A stretch of 64,000 bases of DNA from Xestospongia muta (Eukaryota > Porifera > Demospongiae > Haplosclerida > Petrosiidae): assembly GCA_963693285.1 (NCBI GenBank), contig OY848919.1:4407827-4471826 (forward strand), read 5' to 3'. The notes beneath the pieces are model-generated. The model did no database searches. It saw nothing but the letters and a program-made list of their open reading frames with translations, and was not told the origin of the DNA. Shown one piece after another: positions 24,415 to 36,800 of this stretch. Every line of letters begins with the position of its first letter. The first letter of the stretch is position 1. The translations under genes and the position numbers were made by a program.

Positions 24415-24830
24415 TGAACAAATTAATTGGTTGTCTTAACTGATTCATGGCCATTTTGGCCGTATGACATATAAATTAATACATGTATACACTGCATGAC
24501 AGTAACACCCATAATCCAGCATCTTATAATAGAATCATTGCTAGTTCTAATATTGAACTACACTGTACAGTCAATTCCATAGTGCATTTGGAGTCAAACA
24601 TTGAAATAAGCTGTTACAGCAATTACTCCAACTCAAGCAACTTGTCTAGTGGCCATGTACTACCACATATGATAGTTTATGACAGAATATTATTAAAATT
24701 GAAATGACCATTGATGAAGTGACTGTGTTATTGTATTTGTATGGCCTGTCAGAGTGTGGTTGTGTCTATGGTCAACTGTTTGTTCATTGCGTAGTTAAGA
24801 CATCATTTCTTATCACATGTTAAGTATTCA
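24318..24830 (-). pseudogene. Relic of a transporter C-terminus plus A-type 3' flank (E0)
   Basis: The minus strand at 24375-24318 reads NEVSDVDGRVIIQTIDSW, matching the conserved tail NELSDVNERVIITEYTERQ of the intact genes. It breaks into an AT repeat (24372-24411). The following roughly 200 bp (24640-24830) match the sequence at 29720-29900 that recurs downstream of the A3, A4 and A5 copies. Confidence 0.55.
24372..24411. repeat. (AT)n microsatellite
   Basis: About 20 uninterrupted AT units inside the transporter relic. Confidence 0.9.
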
Positions 24831-25377
24831 ATAAACTTTCAATCATCAAAGATGTTCTGTCATTTTTTGTCCTTTTATTTCATTAAGCTTGATACATCAT
24901 GGTTTGTTCAATTTAATTAATATCAGTAGTGGTTTTTAAGCTTTATTACAGACATAATATTAGCTTCTAATAACTTTTAAGACAAGTGTGTATTCTAGAA
25001 CAATTGATAATTCTTATTTTGTTATACCTTTAAATGGTCATTCAGGATATTATATTGTGTATAAAAAGACATACACTATATATACTTTATTGTAAATGAA
25101 TATAGTAAAACTATGAGGGAGTATACACTTACTACAATGTTCATAGTGTTGGATTGTTACTTATCAAAATTTAACTAATAGCAACTATGACAATCATAAT
25201 AGCATAAGCAGTTAGACATTTGACAAAGCCTATACCAAATGGTTTTATTAGTGATCCCATAATTAATTCACATTTCAAATTGTTGCTAAAATACAGATAA
25301 TTGACAATTATAATTTGACAATTATAAATACCTTATAGCTTAATAATGTAGTTACTAAGATTTATATAATCTAGCTA
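24831..25377. other. Gene-less stretch, 3' flank of A2
   Basis: About 550 bp of AT-rich DNA with no feature recognised. Confidence 0.4.
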
Positions 25378-27053
25378 TTAAGATTTATATATTAAAGGAA
25401 TCTTCATTCCAGAAATACTCGTTTCTTCTTCTGCAGAATTTTTTTCCTCAAGATCTAGTTGTCTCTCCGTATATTCTGTAATGATAACTCTCTCATTAAC
25501 ATCAGATAGTTCATTACGTTGTCTATACTTGTATTTATATGCAGCAATACTGTAACAAATGACTGAGATCAAAACAAGACCAGTTGTAACAACATAATAT
25601 TGCCAGTAACAGCTTAAATAGGTGTTAGACAAAGTTAATTGCACGCAATAAATACTTAGTTGCATGAACCAAACACCAACTAAGAGTCCTTGCATAGAAC
25701 GAGGCCCTTGAGCTAGAATAAATTCAAAGATCGTAAATTGAACAAGAAATGTACTTATCCCAATAAAAACCTGAGGGACAGCCATTATATAAAATGGTAG
25801 TGTAAGGTCATGTGATTCAACTTGATTTAAAAGAGATCCATTGGTAAAGCTCAAACAGATGTTCTCTGTTATATTTGATGTTAAGGCATTTCTTATATCT
25901 CTATTAATCATGTAACTTATAATAGATGTTATTACTAGCTCTGTTAACAATGTAAATAAACCAACCCACAAACGTTTCAATATACTAAGAATATACCGAG
26001 GAAAAAAAGGAATGATAACAAACTGATGGATAAGAACACCAATGAAGACTACACTATATGGAATAGTTAGAGGATAATCCAAAATCATAATTTCACTAAA
26101 AGTATACGCTTCATTTTGTGACAGACATTGTTTATATTGCATAGAGAGGTTAGCTTTTGTAGTGTCAGGCAATGCATAACCAAAAACTCCCACAAAAATG
26201 CCAATAATATATAGAAAGGTTCTGACATTCTCGACTTGTTCAGTAGTGAATGGCCCTCCATATCTCTGTTTACCTAGGTCTAGTCTGGAGGGAGGTGATT
26301 CTCCATAAGTGAAGGCACTACGTCTTGTTGGTTGTTTATGTTTCCAAGCATATATCAATACTCGATAAGCTTAACAGGATTGTTGTGTTGAGCTGGTTCA
26401 ATATCTAAGTATCGTCTAAAACAACAGGCAGTGAAGAAAGCAATTAAAACAATGACTGAACCAAAGCCAAAAACAACAGCTCCAACAAAATACTTAGTAT
26501 CTTCTTGAACAAATGTTTGAACAATAGATGCCATCAACAAGATTACTGCTAGTGGACAATAATAGACAAACCAAAACCAATAGACAAAGCTACTAAAATC
26601 TTCAGATGAAGAAAACCTAAGTTGATCAGTACCAAACTGGATCACATTAGCTTCAAATATACCTTGTCCAATAAAAAAAGGAAATGTCCCAACAAGTACT
26701 ATAATGACTGATGTAGTGCCTTGGATATCATTTAAATACACAATTATTAGGCTGATCAAAACTATGAAGAATCCTACACAGAGCATTATTGATCCAACCA
26801 TCATCACTTTGTATCTTACCCATTTCTCACCCAATAAACCAAAGAGAGGATAGAAAAGGTAGTAGAGTCCAATTACAGCAAAAATCATATAAGAAAACTG
26901 TCTTACAAACACATTTGAAAGTCCTCCTGATATCTCAGTAACAGTGGTTTGAAGAAGACTCCATATCAGAACTACGAGAATACCTTTATTGCGAACACAA
27001 GAAAATTGATATTTCCTTTCAAAATAAGAATTAACACAACCTTTCTCTGCCAT
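25378..27053 (-). pseudogene. POT/PTR2 transporter A2, broken by a 4-bp deletion
   Basis: Two abutting frames, 27053-26355 (N-terminal half) and 26358-25378 (C-terminal half), together cover a complete A protein. Compared with A4, the sequence around 26364 lacks 4 bp (ACTCGATAAG against ACTCTCCAGATAAG). The reading NPVKLI-WRVLIYAW therefore becomes NPVKLIEY and a stop. Everything else is open and A-like, with GEKWVRYK, FGTDQLRF, EQVENVRTF, QGPRSMQG and the C-terminal tail ending in MKIPLIYKS. With this single lesion it is either a recent pseudogene or an assembly or sequencing error. The EQVEDV motif carries D-to-N, a first sign of relaxed constraint. Confidence 0.85.
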
Positions 27054-27094
27054 TTACTTGAGTGAACCGATCACCTGATTACTGACCGATAGAA

Positions 27095-27104
27095 GTGGGT
27101 GTGG
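27095..27104 (-). promoter_or_regulatory. CACCC-box upstream of A2
   Basis: CCACACCCAC on the minus strand, 42 bp upstream of the A2 start codon. It is the same decamer as at the other A copies. Confidence 0.4.
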
Positions 27105-29164
27105 ACTGTTATTATCTGTTAGTTCATGACATCCACTTTTAATCAAACTAATAAATGAAATGGGAATGAATATGCTCTTATAAACTATTAATAATTTATG
27201 TATATTCTTGTTGGATCAAGAATATTTTGTGGAAAATTTCTTGCATACGCAGTCTCCTACGTCCCAAACGTGTTTGGTATAACAGTATGTTTTGTGTTCC
27301 AAACTTATATACCTGTAGTTATGATAGATGAACTGTGTCGTCAAGTTTTAAGGTATCCATCCACCTTATGGACATGTCTTGGTTTATCCCTATGTCTAAA
27401 ATATAGCGACGATCATCGAGTCAGCTCGATATTGGGAGGATTTCACATATTCTCTATTTGTAGAACATATTGATTTTGTTTGTAATATATAGCCAAGTAC
27501 TAGCATTATTTATTGTAAGCGTTTGAAACTTATTGTACGTAAGCTTTTATGGTTACAACCAGAAATGTTGACACTACAGGCTGTGTCACGGGTTTGTGAC
27601 ACCCGAATTTTCTGATTAATTCTTATTGTCATGTATTCGTGACATCCGCCTTCTTCAGCCATTTAATTGTGTCCTGCCTTACTTCTGAACTAACCTATAT
27701 ATATAAAGAGCTTTCATTTAAAATGTGAAAATTATACATATTAACAATTAAAGACTGTTTAGTTTATTTAGCTTTTGTCAAAAACTCTACATCTATTTCT
27801 ATGTCCAGTTATGTTCAGCCCAACCGAGAGGGCAACAAGGGATATTCCCCAGGACCTCTACTTTCTAAAAGGGCCCCATTATGTTGTCAACATATTTATC
27901 AATTAGTGAGTATGAATTAATAACCTCTGTATAACTATACAAATACATATAATATTATTGTGTGTACGTGTGTGTTTTCTTTTTATTTGTAATATAAACT
28001 TAAAGTTCCACATATTAATACAACTGAAGTTCTTTGTCCAATTTCAGTGTGTTTTTGACCATTTGTTGCATGTTTACTATCACCACAAAGGAACATAGTG
28101 TTAAGGTAATCCTGAAATTTCTTTTAGTCATAGCTGACAGCTAACTCAAGTTAGTAATGCCCTCAAAACACTGACATCAGTTCACCAGTCTGAAAGTAGA
28201 AAGTCTGATTGAAAGTTTATTAATCAGCAAATGACTTAGAACATGCTACAGAGGTTGTTATATGACCATTAAAATATAACAGCATATAAAAACCTTTCTT
28301 TAGTGGCATGAATGTACTTGCATGAGGTTTGTGAAAATATTCACTATAGAAATTAGAATTTACGTAGACAATTATTATATAAACATTCTCAATACTGATG
28401 TAGGAATTTGTGGTATGTTATTTGCGTTAAGTGACATCAAGAACCAGAAACTGCTGTAATTGTAAGAAGGCCTACTAATAGGAAGGTTTTTCTGACCATT
28501 TGATGAGCAAAGATGTCAATAATATGACTAAAATTATGTGTTTTAGAAAGTCACTCTAAATGGCTAAGATATCTAAATTTGTCAGTCTATCCTGTGTCAT
28601 GGTTGAACATAGTTAAATTTCAATTAATTGTAATGGTTTCAGCTATTGTTGCAGGAATGGTGCAAATAATACATGTAAGGCAATACTGTCAATACTGAGG
28701 TTAGTAAAGGGAGGTTGTAGTTTATATTTTAATTTATAAAGGACATCAACAAGTAGGGAAACTCTTTCACAAAATTTGACATATTAAATACTTTAAGATT
28801 TTAGCTCTTGAACAAAATCCTCTAAAATGTCATTGCTGTAAGTTTGTATTAAGCTCTCTGCTTTTGCTTGCAATACCTCATCTATCAAGGCTATATGTAC
28901 AAGCAAAGAAATAAAAATGGCCAATCATCTGACTTCCTACTTCACACCTAACTGTTATTTCCATAAAAACAGATCTAAAAACCTCATGTTTGAAGTTTGT
29001 TTCTTCATTTGTTTCACAAGATGAGAAATATAGTTAATAATTATTAATGATTTAATTGAAAATCATTCCCTAAGAAGAATAGCTACAATTTGTATGGAGC
29101 AGTTTGCTCCAGGGTCAATATATTTTAAATGCCACAACTCACTCTAACCTTTCGGTGCCCTAAT
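27105..29164. other. Gene-less stretch
   Basis: About 2 kb. A short plus-strand frame at 27198-27473 has no recognised similarity and is not called. Minus-strand stretches around 28700-28900 (ILEDFVQELKS, DVLYKLKYKLQ) vaguely recall a decayed transposon protein but are too broken to name. Confidence 0.4.
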
Positions 29165-29440
29165 TGTGTGATAATAACTCTATCACTAACATCAGATACT
29201 TTATTATATATTCAGTATATTAATACTTAAGAGCAGTATGATGTTTACTTTTTGCATAAAAAATTTGCTAAATGCACCTGTAATAACCACATATTGATTA
29301 AATCAACAAATCAGTTTTTCCAGTGATAATTATGTTGACAGTAAACCTTTAAGTATACTTGTATATTTATGTAGCAATACTGTTTATAAATAATAAGTAT
29401 ACTTGTATATTTATGTAGCAATACTGTTTACAAATAATCA
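29165..29440 (-). pseudogene. Relic of a transporter C-terminus, E1
   Basis: The motif order of the intact genes' 3' coding end is visible at nucleotide level on the plus strand. ATAACTCTATCACTAACATC matches their ATAACTCTCTCATTAACATC, and a second match is TATACTTGTATATTTATGTA near 29350. A 46-bp piece containing the latter is tandemly repeated here (about 29350-29440) and is single in E2 and E3. It lies downstream of A3. Confidence 0.5.
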
Positions 29441-30108
29441 ATACAATACACATTGATTGATTGAATTAGCAAGTATATTTGTAAAACAGTTTGTGTGTAG
29501 CAAATTTATTATGATCCAAAAGTAAGCATAATACTGTCTTGATTACTAATACATTACCATTTATGTAGCTACAGAAACATTGAATTGTATAATCAATAGT
29601 AATCAAAATAACACTTTGTTTACTTATTGTACATGTAATCAATATAACCATGTATTAGTTAAATTTATAGATCATTTTTACAGGGAAACAAAGCCAGCTG
29701 TTTCAGTTATTGCACCAACTGAAACAACTTGTCTAGTGGCCATGTACTACAACATATGATAGTATTTGACACAATGTTGAAGTGAAATGACCATTGATGA
29801 AATGTCTGGATCGATGGCCTGTCAGAGTGTAGTTGGATAAACAGTTTAATCACTGCATAGTTAAGACATCATTTCTTACCAAATGTTACACTATATCATC
29901 CATTACTTTCTATCAGATGGTCATTTAACTTACTACACTATGTCTGTGATTGAGAAAGCTGAAATGATGGAATAATCATGTTTTGTTGACTATTGTAAAC
30001 ATCTAAATAAAAGAAATGTAATGTAATGAATAATAGAAAAAAAAAATATATATATATATACAAATATGTATATATAAGACACTACATAGCTTTAAAGGAA
30101 TATAGTTA
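29441..30108. other. A-type 3' flank
   Basis: Non-coding, near-identical to 39850-40512 and 54290-54952. It contains the block AACTTGTCTAGTGGCCATGT, also present at 24643, and ends in a TA-rich microsatellite (about 30042-30075). Confidence 0.55.
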
Positions 30109-31402
30109 TTAAGGTTTATATATTAAAGGAAGTTTCTGATGAGAAACAATTTCTTCTTCTGGAGAACTCATTTCCTTACAGTCTAGTTGTCTCTCAGTAT
30201 ATTGTGTAATGATAACTCTCTCATTGACATCAGATAGTTCATTACGTTGTCTATATTTGTATTTATATGTAGCAATAGTGTAAACAACAACTGAAATCAA
30301 CACAACACCAGTTGTAACAACATGATATTGCCAGTAACAACTTAAATAGGAATTGGACAATGTTAATTGAGCACAATAAATACTTAGCTGCATGAACCAA
30401 ACACCAACTAAGAGTCCTTGCATGGCACGAGGCCCTTGAGCTAGAATAAATTCAAAGATTGTAAATTGAACAAGAAATCTACTTATCCCAATAAAAACCT
30501 GAGGTACAGCCATTATATAAAATGGTAGTGTAAGGTCATATGATTCAAGTTGATTTAAAAGAGATCCGTTGGTAAAGCTCAAACAGATGTCTGTTATGTT
30601 TGATGTTAAGGCATTTCTTATATCTCTGTTAATCATGTAACTTATAATAGATGTTATTACTAACTCTGTTAACAATGTAAATAAACCAATCCACAAACGT
30701 TTCAACATACTAAGAATATACCGAGGAAAAAAAGGAATGATAACAAACTGATGGATAAGAACAGCAATGGAGACTACACTATATGGAATAGTTAGAGGAT
30801 AATCCAAAATCATAATTTCACTAAAAGTATACCCTTCATTTTGTTAGTATCTTCTTGAACGAATGTTTGAACAATAGATGCCATCAACAAGATTATTGCT
30901 AGTGGACAATAATAGACAAACCAAAACCAAAGACAAAGCTACTAAAATCTTCAGATGAAGAAAACCTAAGTTGATCAGTACCAAACTGGATGACATTAGC
31001 TTCAAATATGCCTTGTCCAATAAAGAAGGGAAATGTCCCAACAAGTACTATAATGACTGATGTAGTGCCTTGGATATCATTTAAGTACACAATTATTAGA
31101 CTGATCAAAACTATGATGAATCCTACACAGAGCATTATTGATCCAACCATCATCACTTTGTATCTTACCCATTTCTCACCCAATAAACCAAAAAGAGGAT
31201 AGAAAAGGTAGTAGAGTCCAATTACAGCAAAGATCTCATAGGATAAATATGGTATAAAGACGTTTGAAAGTCCTCCTGATATGTCAGTAACAGTGGTTTG
31301 AAGAAGACCCCATATCAAAACAACGAGGATACCTTTATTGCGAGCACAAGAAAATTGATATTTCCTTTTAAAATAAGAATTAACAGAACCCTTCTCTGCC
31401 AT
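30109..31402 (-). pseudogene. POT/PTR2 transporter A3, with an internal deletion of about 380 bp
   Basis: The N-terminal part (31402-30899) and the C-terminal part (30813-30109) are clearly A-type. Compared with A4, one T is missing after 30930, which shifts the frame so that FVYWFW becomes FVFGFG. About 379 bp are also missing at about 30845, removing TM5/6, the large loop and TM7. The deletion joins CATTTTGTT to AGTATCTTC with a short overlap. The start ATG, 5' flank and C-terminal tail are preserved. It cannot make a functional carrier. Confidence 0.88.
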
Positions 31403-31439
31403 TTACCTGAGTGAACTGCAAGGGTGTTGACCGGCAGTA

Positions 31440-31449
31440 GTGGGTGTGG
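31440..31449 (-). promoter_or_regulatory. CACCC-box upstream of A3
   Basis: CCACACCCAC on the minus strand, 38 bp upstream of the A3 ATG, followed upstream by a TATA-like AAAATATATAAT. Confidence 0.35.
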
Positions 31450-34359
31450 AGTTGACTGTTGTTGTAATTATATATTTTATTCATAACCAAAGGATATATA
31501 GTTCAATCAAGAAAGAATTAAAATAAAATATATATCACTAAAAATTGTTATTTTCTGCTGAAAATATACTTAAGAATAAATCTGGAGAGTCAGGAATGCA
31601 ACAAATGTGAGCAATTCTGTTATGGCCAAAAAATCTATAAAAGTTCAAAAGGTAATAACTGTAAGAATTAAGTCTATCTCGTTTAAATTAAATAGTTAAA
31701 AACGTAATCAACAGTATCTATGGAGCAAATCTAACCTTTAAACTTCGACTGGTGAAGTAAGTTTAGTGATCATGATTGCTACAGCACTTGAGAAAAGTAT
31801 ATACTTTATATTTATATGTTGTCTATAATGTAAAGATTGACAATAATATTTAACTGGTTTTCATTATATGGTATTTCTGTTATTATTATTATTATATGAA
31901 ATAAAATAAAATAATGTAAAATAATTCAAACTCCAAGTACAACAATTCTATTTATTCTCACTATAAAAGGTCACAGTTCATGAGAATAGTTAATTAAAAG
32001 ACAAAAGTTAACATAGGTGACAAAAGTTGTAATAGCAAAAACCGTTTAGGCAGGGACGATTTTTTGTTTTCTAAAGCTTTCTCAAGACTTTATGACAGAC
32101 AGAAAAAGAGATATGGGACACCAGCCCTGATTGTATGGAAGGTATAATAATGTGTTGGTAACTTATAAATCATACTATAAATATAATAAATAATAACAAT
32201 AATAATTTATAAAAAAACAGACTCGTCTTTAAATTATGAAGATTTTTTAAAGGATTTAAAAATGCATGCAGGAATTTATAAATAATAATGTTAGAGATTT
32301 CTAAAGACTTTCAAAAATTATAATAAGGCAAAGATTTATTAATACTGTCAGGAAAAACAATATTAGTAATTAATTTTATATCTATTGTACTTAAGTTTAA
32401 ATACATCTGTAGATTTACAAGTACTAATAAGGCTTTACAATTTAATTTATAACTTATACATACTGTAAGGATAAATTACTATATAATATTGTTTTCTAAC
32501 ATTTACCAGAGGGAGGGTCAAAAGTATTTAATGACACTTTCTCACCTATATAGTCAGTCAAACAAAGCAAAAAACTCAATAAAGAGGAAAATCTCTCTTT
32601 GGTCCTCTATTAACAGGTCAGTATATATAAATTATTATGTATGCATACGTATCATTGTAACAATTACCAATTGCAACATTACTTTGAGTCCTTTTACCTT
32701 TGGGCCAATATATGAGTACTTATTTTTAAATTCTGTTAAAAGACCTCCTGATATTATAGTGTAGTTTTTGGCAAGGTGGTTGTTGCCAGTTCCTTTAGAA
32801 CAAATACAAACATTTTTGTACTTCATTCTACAATAATGTATTGCTAGATAATGACAATTGTTAAAACAATCTTGTAAGCAATAGGAATGCAATGTATATT
32901 AATGTGCATAGCATGTTTAGTGATTTAACATTTTACTAATTATAATTATCGATAATGCAAGTTTTAACTTAAATATCATTGACAAAACAAACAAATTATA
33001 GATGCTTGTAGTTTAGAAATGTCACTGTGTATGTTTTCTGTCATTATATACACAAGTGATACATAATATGTTAGCTGAGAAACACTCTCAAGACATTGTC
33101 TACTTTATTGATACAAGGTATAAGTTAGATCTAAAACACTAATAGACAAAGCAACTATTATTATTATTAGCTCTTGAAACTGAAGTTAACTTGAATTTAT
33201 CTTAAGAATATTAGTTAAGTATAATTTATTCAAAAACAATCAGAGACGACAAATGATATTAAAATGATTTATTACAACAATATCATTTTTATTTATATAA
33301 ACTGTCTTATAGTTTTTGCTGAAATTCTAGCATAAATGTACATTAAACGAAACAATGAACTTATGATATAAACCTTATATCTCCTTCATATATACCTTAT
33401 TAGCACTAGAACTGGAAATGTGTGGGAATATCAACATGATGACATGTATCAGTAAATAATATAACATGTAAATATAACAATGGCAACAAATGATTAAACT
33501 AACAGAACATGAAGTGCAAATATTTTTAAAGCTATTACTTCAATTCTCCATCTTTTGCCTTCTCTAATTGTACGTGTAGTATTTCTTTATAGTACTGGAT
33601 GTCACATAAGATTGGTCAATACTATTAGATGTTAGTACTAAAAGATAATGATTGCACAACTCATATCCATTCCCTTCAAGAGTGTACAATGTCAAAAAAC
33701 AATTATGTGCTCTTGTTTGCCATAGATAAAAGTAATCAGCTTATAAATCATGCATGCTTCAATCAATACACAAATGAACTTGACAATCTCCTGTAAGACT
33801 AAGATAAAATGGAATTCTACCAATGTGTAAAACAAACAAGTCATGTTGACTACATCAAAAAAGTATGTCCACATTGTGCACAAATTTCTATTTCATAATA
33901 ATAGGATACTAACACTGTACAGAATATACTAGTCAAAAAAAAGAGTTATAAATAAATATAATCAACACTAAATAAGACATTGTGGATGTTAAAGATGTAA
34001 ATTCTTTATATACAATAGTTATCATCAATACTGTTATCATCTAGATGCAAACTTTTTAAAGCTTATAATACTTTTAAATCATGAGTCTTTGTAAATAGTA
34101 TTTCTTTATAGAACCTGATCTCACAATAATTGGTTAAATCATTATGAGTTGCCAGTACTACCAAATAATGTTTCAACAAAATACAAAAAATGTTTCATTC
34201 GTTGTCAAAGTTTTTATTTTCATTATAATAGTTTACTCACACTATTAAACACAAAACAGTATTTATTATTCAAAAATGTTACAAAGTAAAATAATTAAAA
34301 CTAAATAAATCATTGTGCATGAAAAGGCTGCAAATCCTCTGTATACAAGAGATATGGCA
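31450..34359. other. A-to-B intergenic stretch, unit 1
   Basis: About 2.9 kb, repeated at 56663-59610 and, with about 1.6 kb missing, at 42237-43528. It contains ATT and TA low-complexity tracts and the transporter relic F1. The B-proximal part (33340-34359) contains a stretch found 3' of every B copy. A candidate AATAAA signal for B1 is at 34261-34266 (minus strand). Confidence 0.5.
32690..32826 (-). pseudogene. Relic of a transporter N-terminus, F1
   Basis: The minus-strand reading MKYKNVCICSKG, then NYTIISGGLLTEFKNKYSY, matches the start of the B and C proteins (RYKYVC-x-x-SKG, then the TM1 end TIISGALSTHFIDRYSF). A few codons between are scrambled and the frame is lost afterwards. A second copy, F2, is at 57925-58061. 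Confidence 0.6.
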
Positions 34360-36060
34360 TCAGTTGTAATCATGGTCAATGTCATCACCATGATCATCAT
34401 CATCATTTTCTATGCTATCTTTCTGCTCTAGTTGTCTTTCAAAATATTCTGTAATGATAACTCTCTCATTAACATCAGATAGTTCATTACGTTGTCTATA
34501 CTTGTATTTATATGCAGCAATAGTGTAAATAATGACTGAAATGAAAACATTACCTGTCTTAACAGCATAATACTCCCAGTAACAACCATACTGTGAGCTT
34601 GCCAGAGTTAAATGTACACAGTAAATGCTATTATGAATGAACCATATTCCAATTAATAATCCTTGCATAGTACGAGGACCTTGAGCTAAAATAAACTCAA
34701 TACTTGAGAACACAACCAAAAACGTACTAATACCAGCAAAAAGCTGAGGGACAGCTATGATATAGTAAGGTAGTGTGAGTTCATCTGATTGTAATCTATT
34801 TTCAAATGTTATGTTGTCAATGAATGACAAACAGATGTCTTCATTAATTGAGGCATTTCCAAAGTCATGATTTATCATGTAACTAATAAGAGTTGTCATG
34901 ATAGATTCTACCAACAGTGCCATGAGTCCAATCCACATACGTTTCAACATACTAGGAATGAAGCGAGAGAAGAAAGGAACCATTATAAATTGATATAAAG
35001 GAACAGCAAATAAAACGAGACTATAAGGAATTGTCAGAGGATATATTAATAGAGCACTTTCCATGACATTGTAAAGTGTGCCATTTTTCATTCTCACAAC
35101 TCCTAAATATTGATCTAAAATTTTTGATTTAGTGTCAAGAAGTCCATATCCAAAGATTCCCAAGAGTATACTGAGTATGTATAAAAAGCTTTTCACATCC
35201 TCTACTTGTACAGTAGTAAATGGTCCTCCATATCTCTCTTTAGCTAAGTCTAATCTTGAGGGAGGGGATTCACCAAATGTAAAGGCACTACGTCTCACTG
35301 GTTGTTTGTGTTTCCAAGCATACTTTATTACTCTCCATATTAATTTGGCAGGATTGTTGTGTTGAGCTGGTTCAATAACCAAGTGATGTTTAAAACAACA
35401 AAAAGGCAAGATTGCAAAGAAAATAAAAAAATATCCAGAGCCAAATACAACAGTAAAAACATAATAGATAGTGTTATTATGTACTAATCCTGTTACAATA
35501 GATGCCATTACAAGTACTACAGCTAGTGGGCAATAATTCATGTAGAGAAACCAGTAAATAAAACTACTCAACTCTTCAGAAGGAGAAAACTGTAGTTGAT
35601 CAGTACCAAACTGGATAACATTAGCCTCAAACAAGCCATATCCAAGAAAGAAAGGACAAGTTACTATTATTGATAAGGTCACAGCTGTAATACTATTAAG
35701 CTGTATAAAGTACAGACCCACTGAACATACTGTTATGATGACAAATCCAACACATATTAACACAATTCCAATTATCATTACTTTATATCTCATCCATTTC
35801 TCACCTAACAAACCAAGGATAGGGTAGAAAAGATAGTACAGTCCAACTGCAGCAAAAATAAGAAAAGAATATTTGTCGATAAAATGTGTAGAAAGACCTC
35901 CAGATATAATGATGATATTAGCCAGTAGAATACTGATAACTAAAACTAACAGTGCTCCTTTTGATTGAAGACAAACATATTTGTATCTGCTCATACAACA
36001 AGAAGACAATATATTTTTACCTGATGAGTTAAGGGATATCAATGGTTTTGATTCTGCCAT
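34360..36060 (-). CDS. POT/PTR2-family transporter, subfamily B, copy B1
   Basis: An intact single-exon frame of 566 residues. The N-terminus MAESKPLIS holds an acidic dileucine-type motif (ESKPLI), as in endolysosomal SLC15A3/A4, followed by the basic, cysteine-rich SCCMSRYKYVC. About twelve helices follow, with GEKWMRYK near 86-93, FGTDQLQFSPSEELSSFIYW from residue 151, KHKQPVRRSAFTFGESPPSR, YGGPFTTVQVEDVKSFLY, and EFILAQGPRTMQG with the TM10 glutamate. The C-terminal tail YKYKYRQRNELSDVNER is followed by an acidic DDDDHGDDIDHDYN end. TM1 lacks ExxER, and residue 145, the TM4 lysine position, is glutamate. Its C-terminal half is closest to B4. It is likely a proton- or cation-linked carrier of small peptides or amino acids in an internal membrane; the substrate cannot be read from sequence. 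Confidence 0.87.
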   Translation of the reverse strand: MAESKPLISLNSSGKNILSSCCMSRYKYVCLQSKGALLVLVISILLANIIIISGGLSTHFIDKYSFLIFAAVGLYYLFYPILGLLGEKWMRYKVMIIGIVLICVGFVIITVCSVGLYFIQLNSITAVTLSIIVTCPFFLGYGLFEANVIQFGTDQLQFSPSEELSSFIYWFLYMNYCPLAVVLVMASIVTGLVHNNTIYYVFTVVFGSGYFFIFFAILPFCCFKHHLVIEPAQHNNPAKLIWRVIKYAWKHKQPVRRSAFTFGESPPSRLDLAKERYGGPFTTVQVEDVKSFLYILSILLGIFGYGLLDTKSKILDQYLGVVRMKNGTLYNVMESALLIYPLTIPYSLVLFAVPLYQFIMVPFFSRFIPSMLKRMWIGLMALLVESIMTTLISYMINHDFGNASINEDICLSFIDNITFENRLQSDELTLPYYIIAVPQLFAGISTFLVVFSSIEFILAQGPRTMQGLLIGIWFIHNSIYCVHLTLASSQYGCYWEYYAVKTGNVFISVIIYTIAAYKYKYRQRNELSDVNERVIITEYFERQLEQKDSIENDDDDHGDDIDHDYN

Positions 36061-36235
36061 TGAACTCTGGTTAATGGTCTATACAACATCACTTAGTAGT
36101 GGGAAATACACGAAAACAATAGTATGTATAATTTATAATTTTTTTATTGTTTACATAACCATTTTAATTTAATTTCAGTATCATAGCCATAACAATAACA
36201 ATATATACATACATAATTATATAATTATATATGTT

Positions 36236-36331
36236 TGTATGTATGTATGTATGTATGTTTGTATGTATGTATGTATGTATGTATGTATGTATACAAGACA
36301 TTATTGTGAAGTGTGTACATTGACATAACAA

Positions 36332-36369
<38 letters not shown>
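36236..36369. repeat. TATG and AT microsatellites upstream of B1
   Basis: (TATG)n runs about 36236-36292 and (AT)n about 36338-36368. The same pair stands upstream of B3 (50590-50752) and, shortened, B4 (61497-61602), so it belongs to the duplicated unit. Confidence 0.85.
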
Positions 36370-36371
<2 letters not shown>

Positions 36372-36452
36372 AGAACATGAAAGTGTTAACAGATCATATC
36401 TATGTCATGTTGTTATTACTGATGAATACCTATGATTATAGGCATAAATGAT

Positions 36453-36800
36453 ATTCCATTATAAAGCTATACCTGTTGGAAAAATATTAATGTTTGTTGG
36501 TTTTTTCATCACTTTGGGTACATTAGTGATTCTATACATTGTACATGTCAATAGCATTGCTATAGTTAGTACATGTTTAGTTCTAATTTTTTCATTCTTT
36601 TTGGGATATGGTTTATTTGAATGTAATCCAATTTGATACTGATTAACTTCAGTTTGCACTATCTCAAATGTTAAATTTTTTGTGTATTGTTTGTTTTACA
36701 TTAATTACTTTACACTTGCTTTACTACTATTAGTTATATCAATTATAACTGGTGTTTTATATATAAAAACATTATCTATTTTACTTTCACTTTTATTTTT
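36453..36800 (+). pseudogene. Inverted transporter fragment f1, plus-strand arm
   Basis: Unlike every other transporter copy this piece reads on the plus strand. HYKAIPVGKILMFVGFFITL through FFLGYGLFE covers TM2 to TM4. After a frameshift NVIQF, LQF and YCLFYINYFTLALLLLVISI cover TM5. It is closest to subfamily C. It ends abruptly at about 36800, where the minus-strand arm begins, so the two arms are convergent. Confidence 0.75.

Noticed and set aside
27198..27473. Plus-strand frame of 91 codons
   Set aside because: No recognisable domain, no counterpart in other units and no splice or promoter context. It is likely a chance frame.
28050..28900. Possible hAT/ZMYM-like transposase remains on the minus strand
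   Set aside because: Only a few short phrases resemble such proteins and there are stops in every frame. The evidence is too weak for a call.
35132..35365. Plus-strand frames antisense to the transporter loop (also at 44313, 49503, 55770, 60428, 63738)
   Set aside because: They mirror the conserved loop codons of the genes on the other strand and carry no independent signal.
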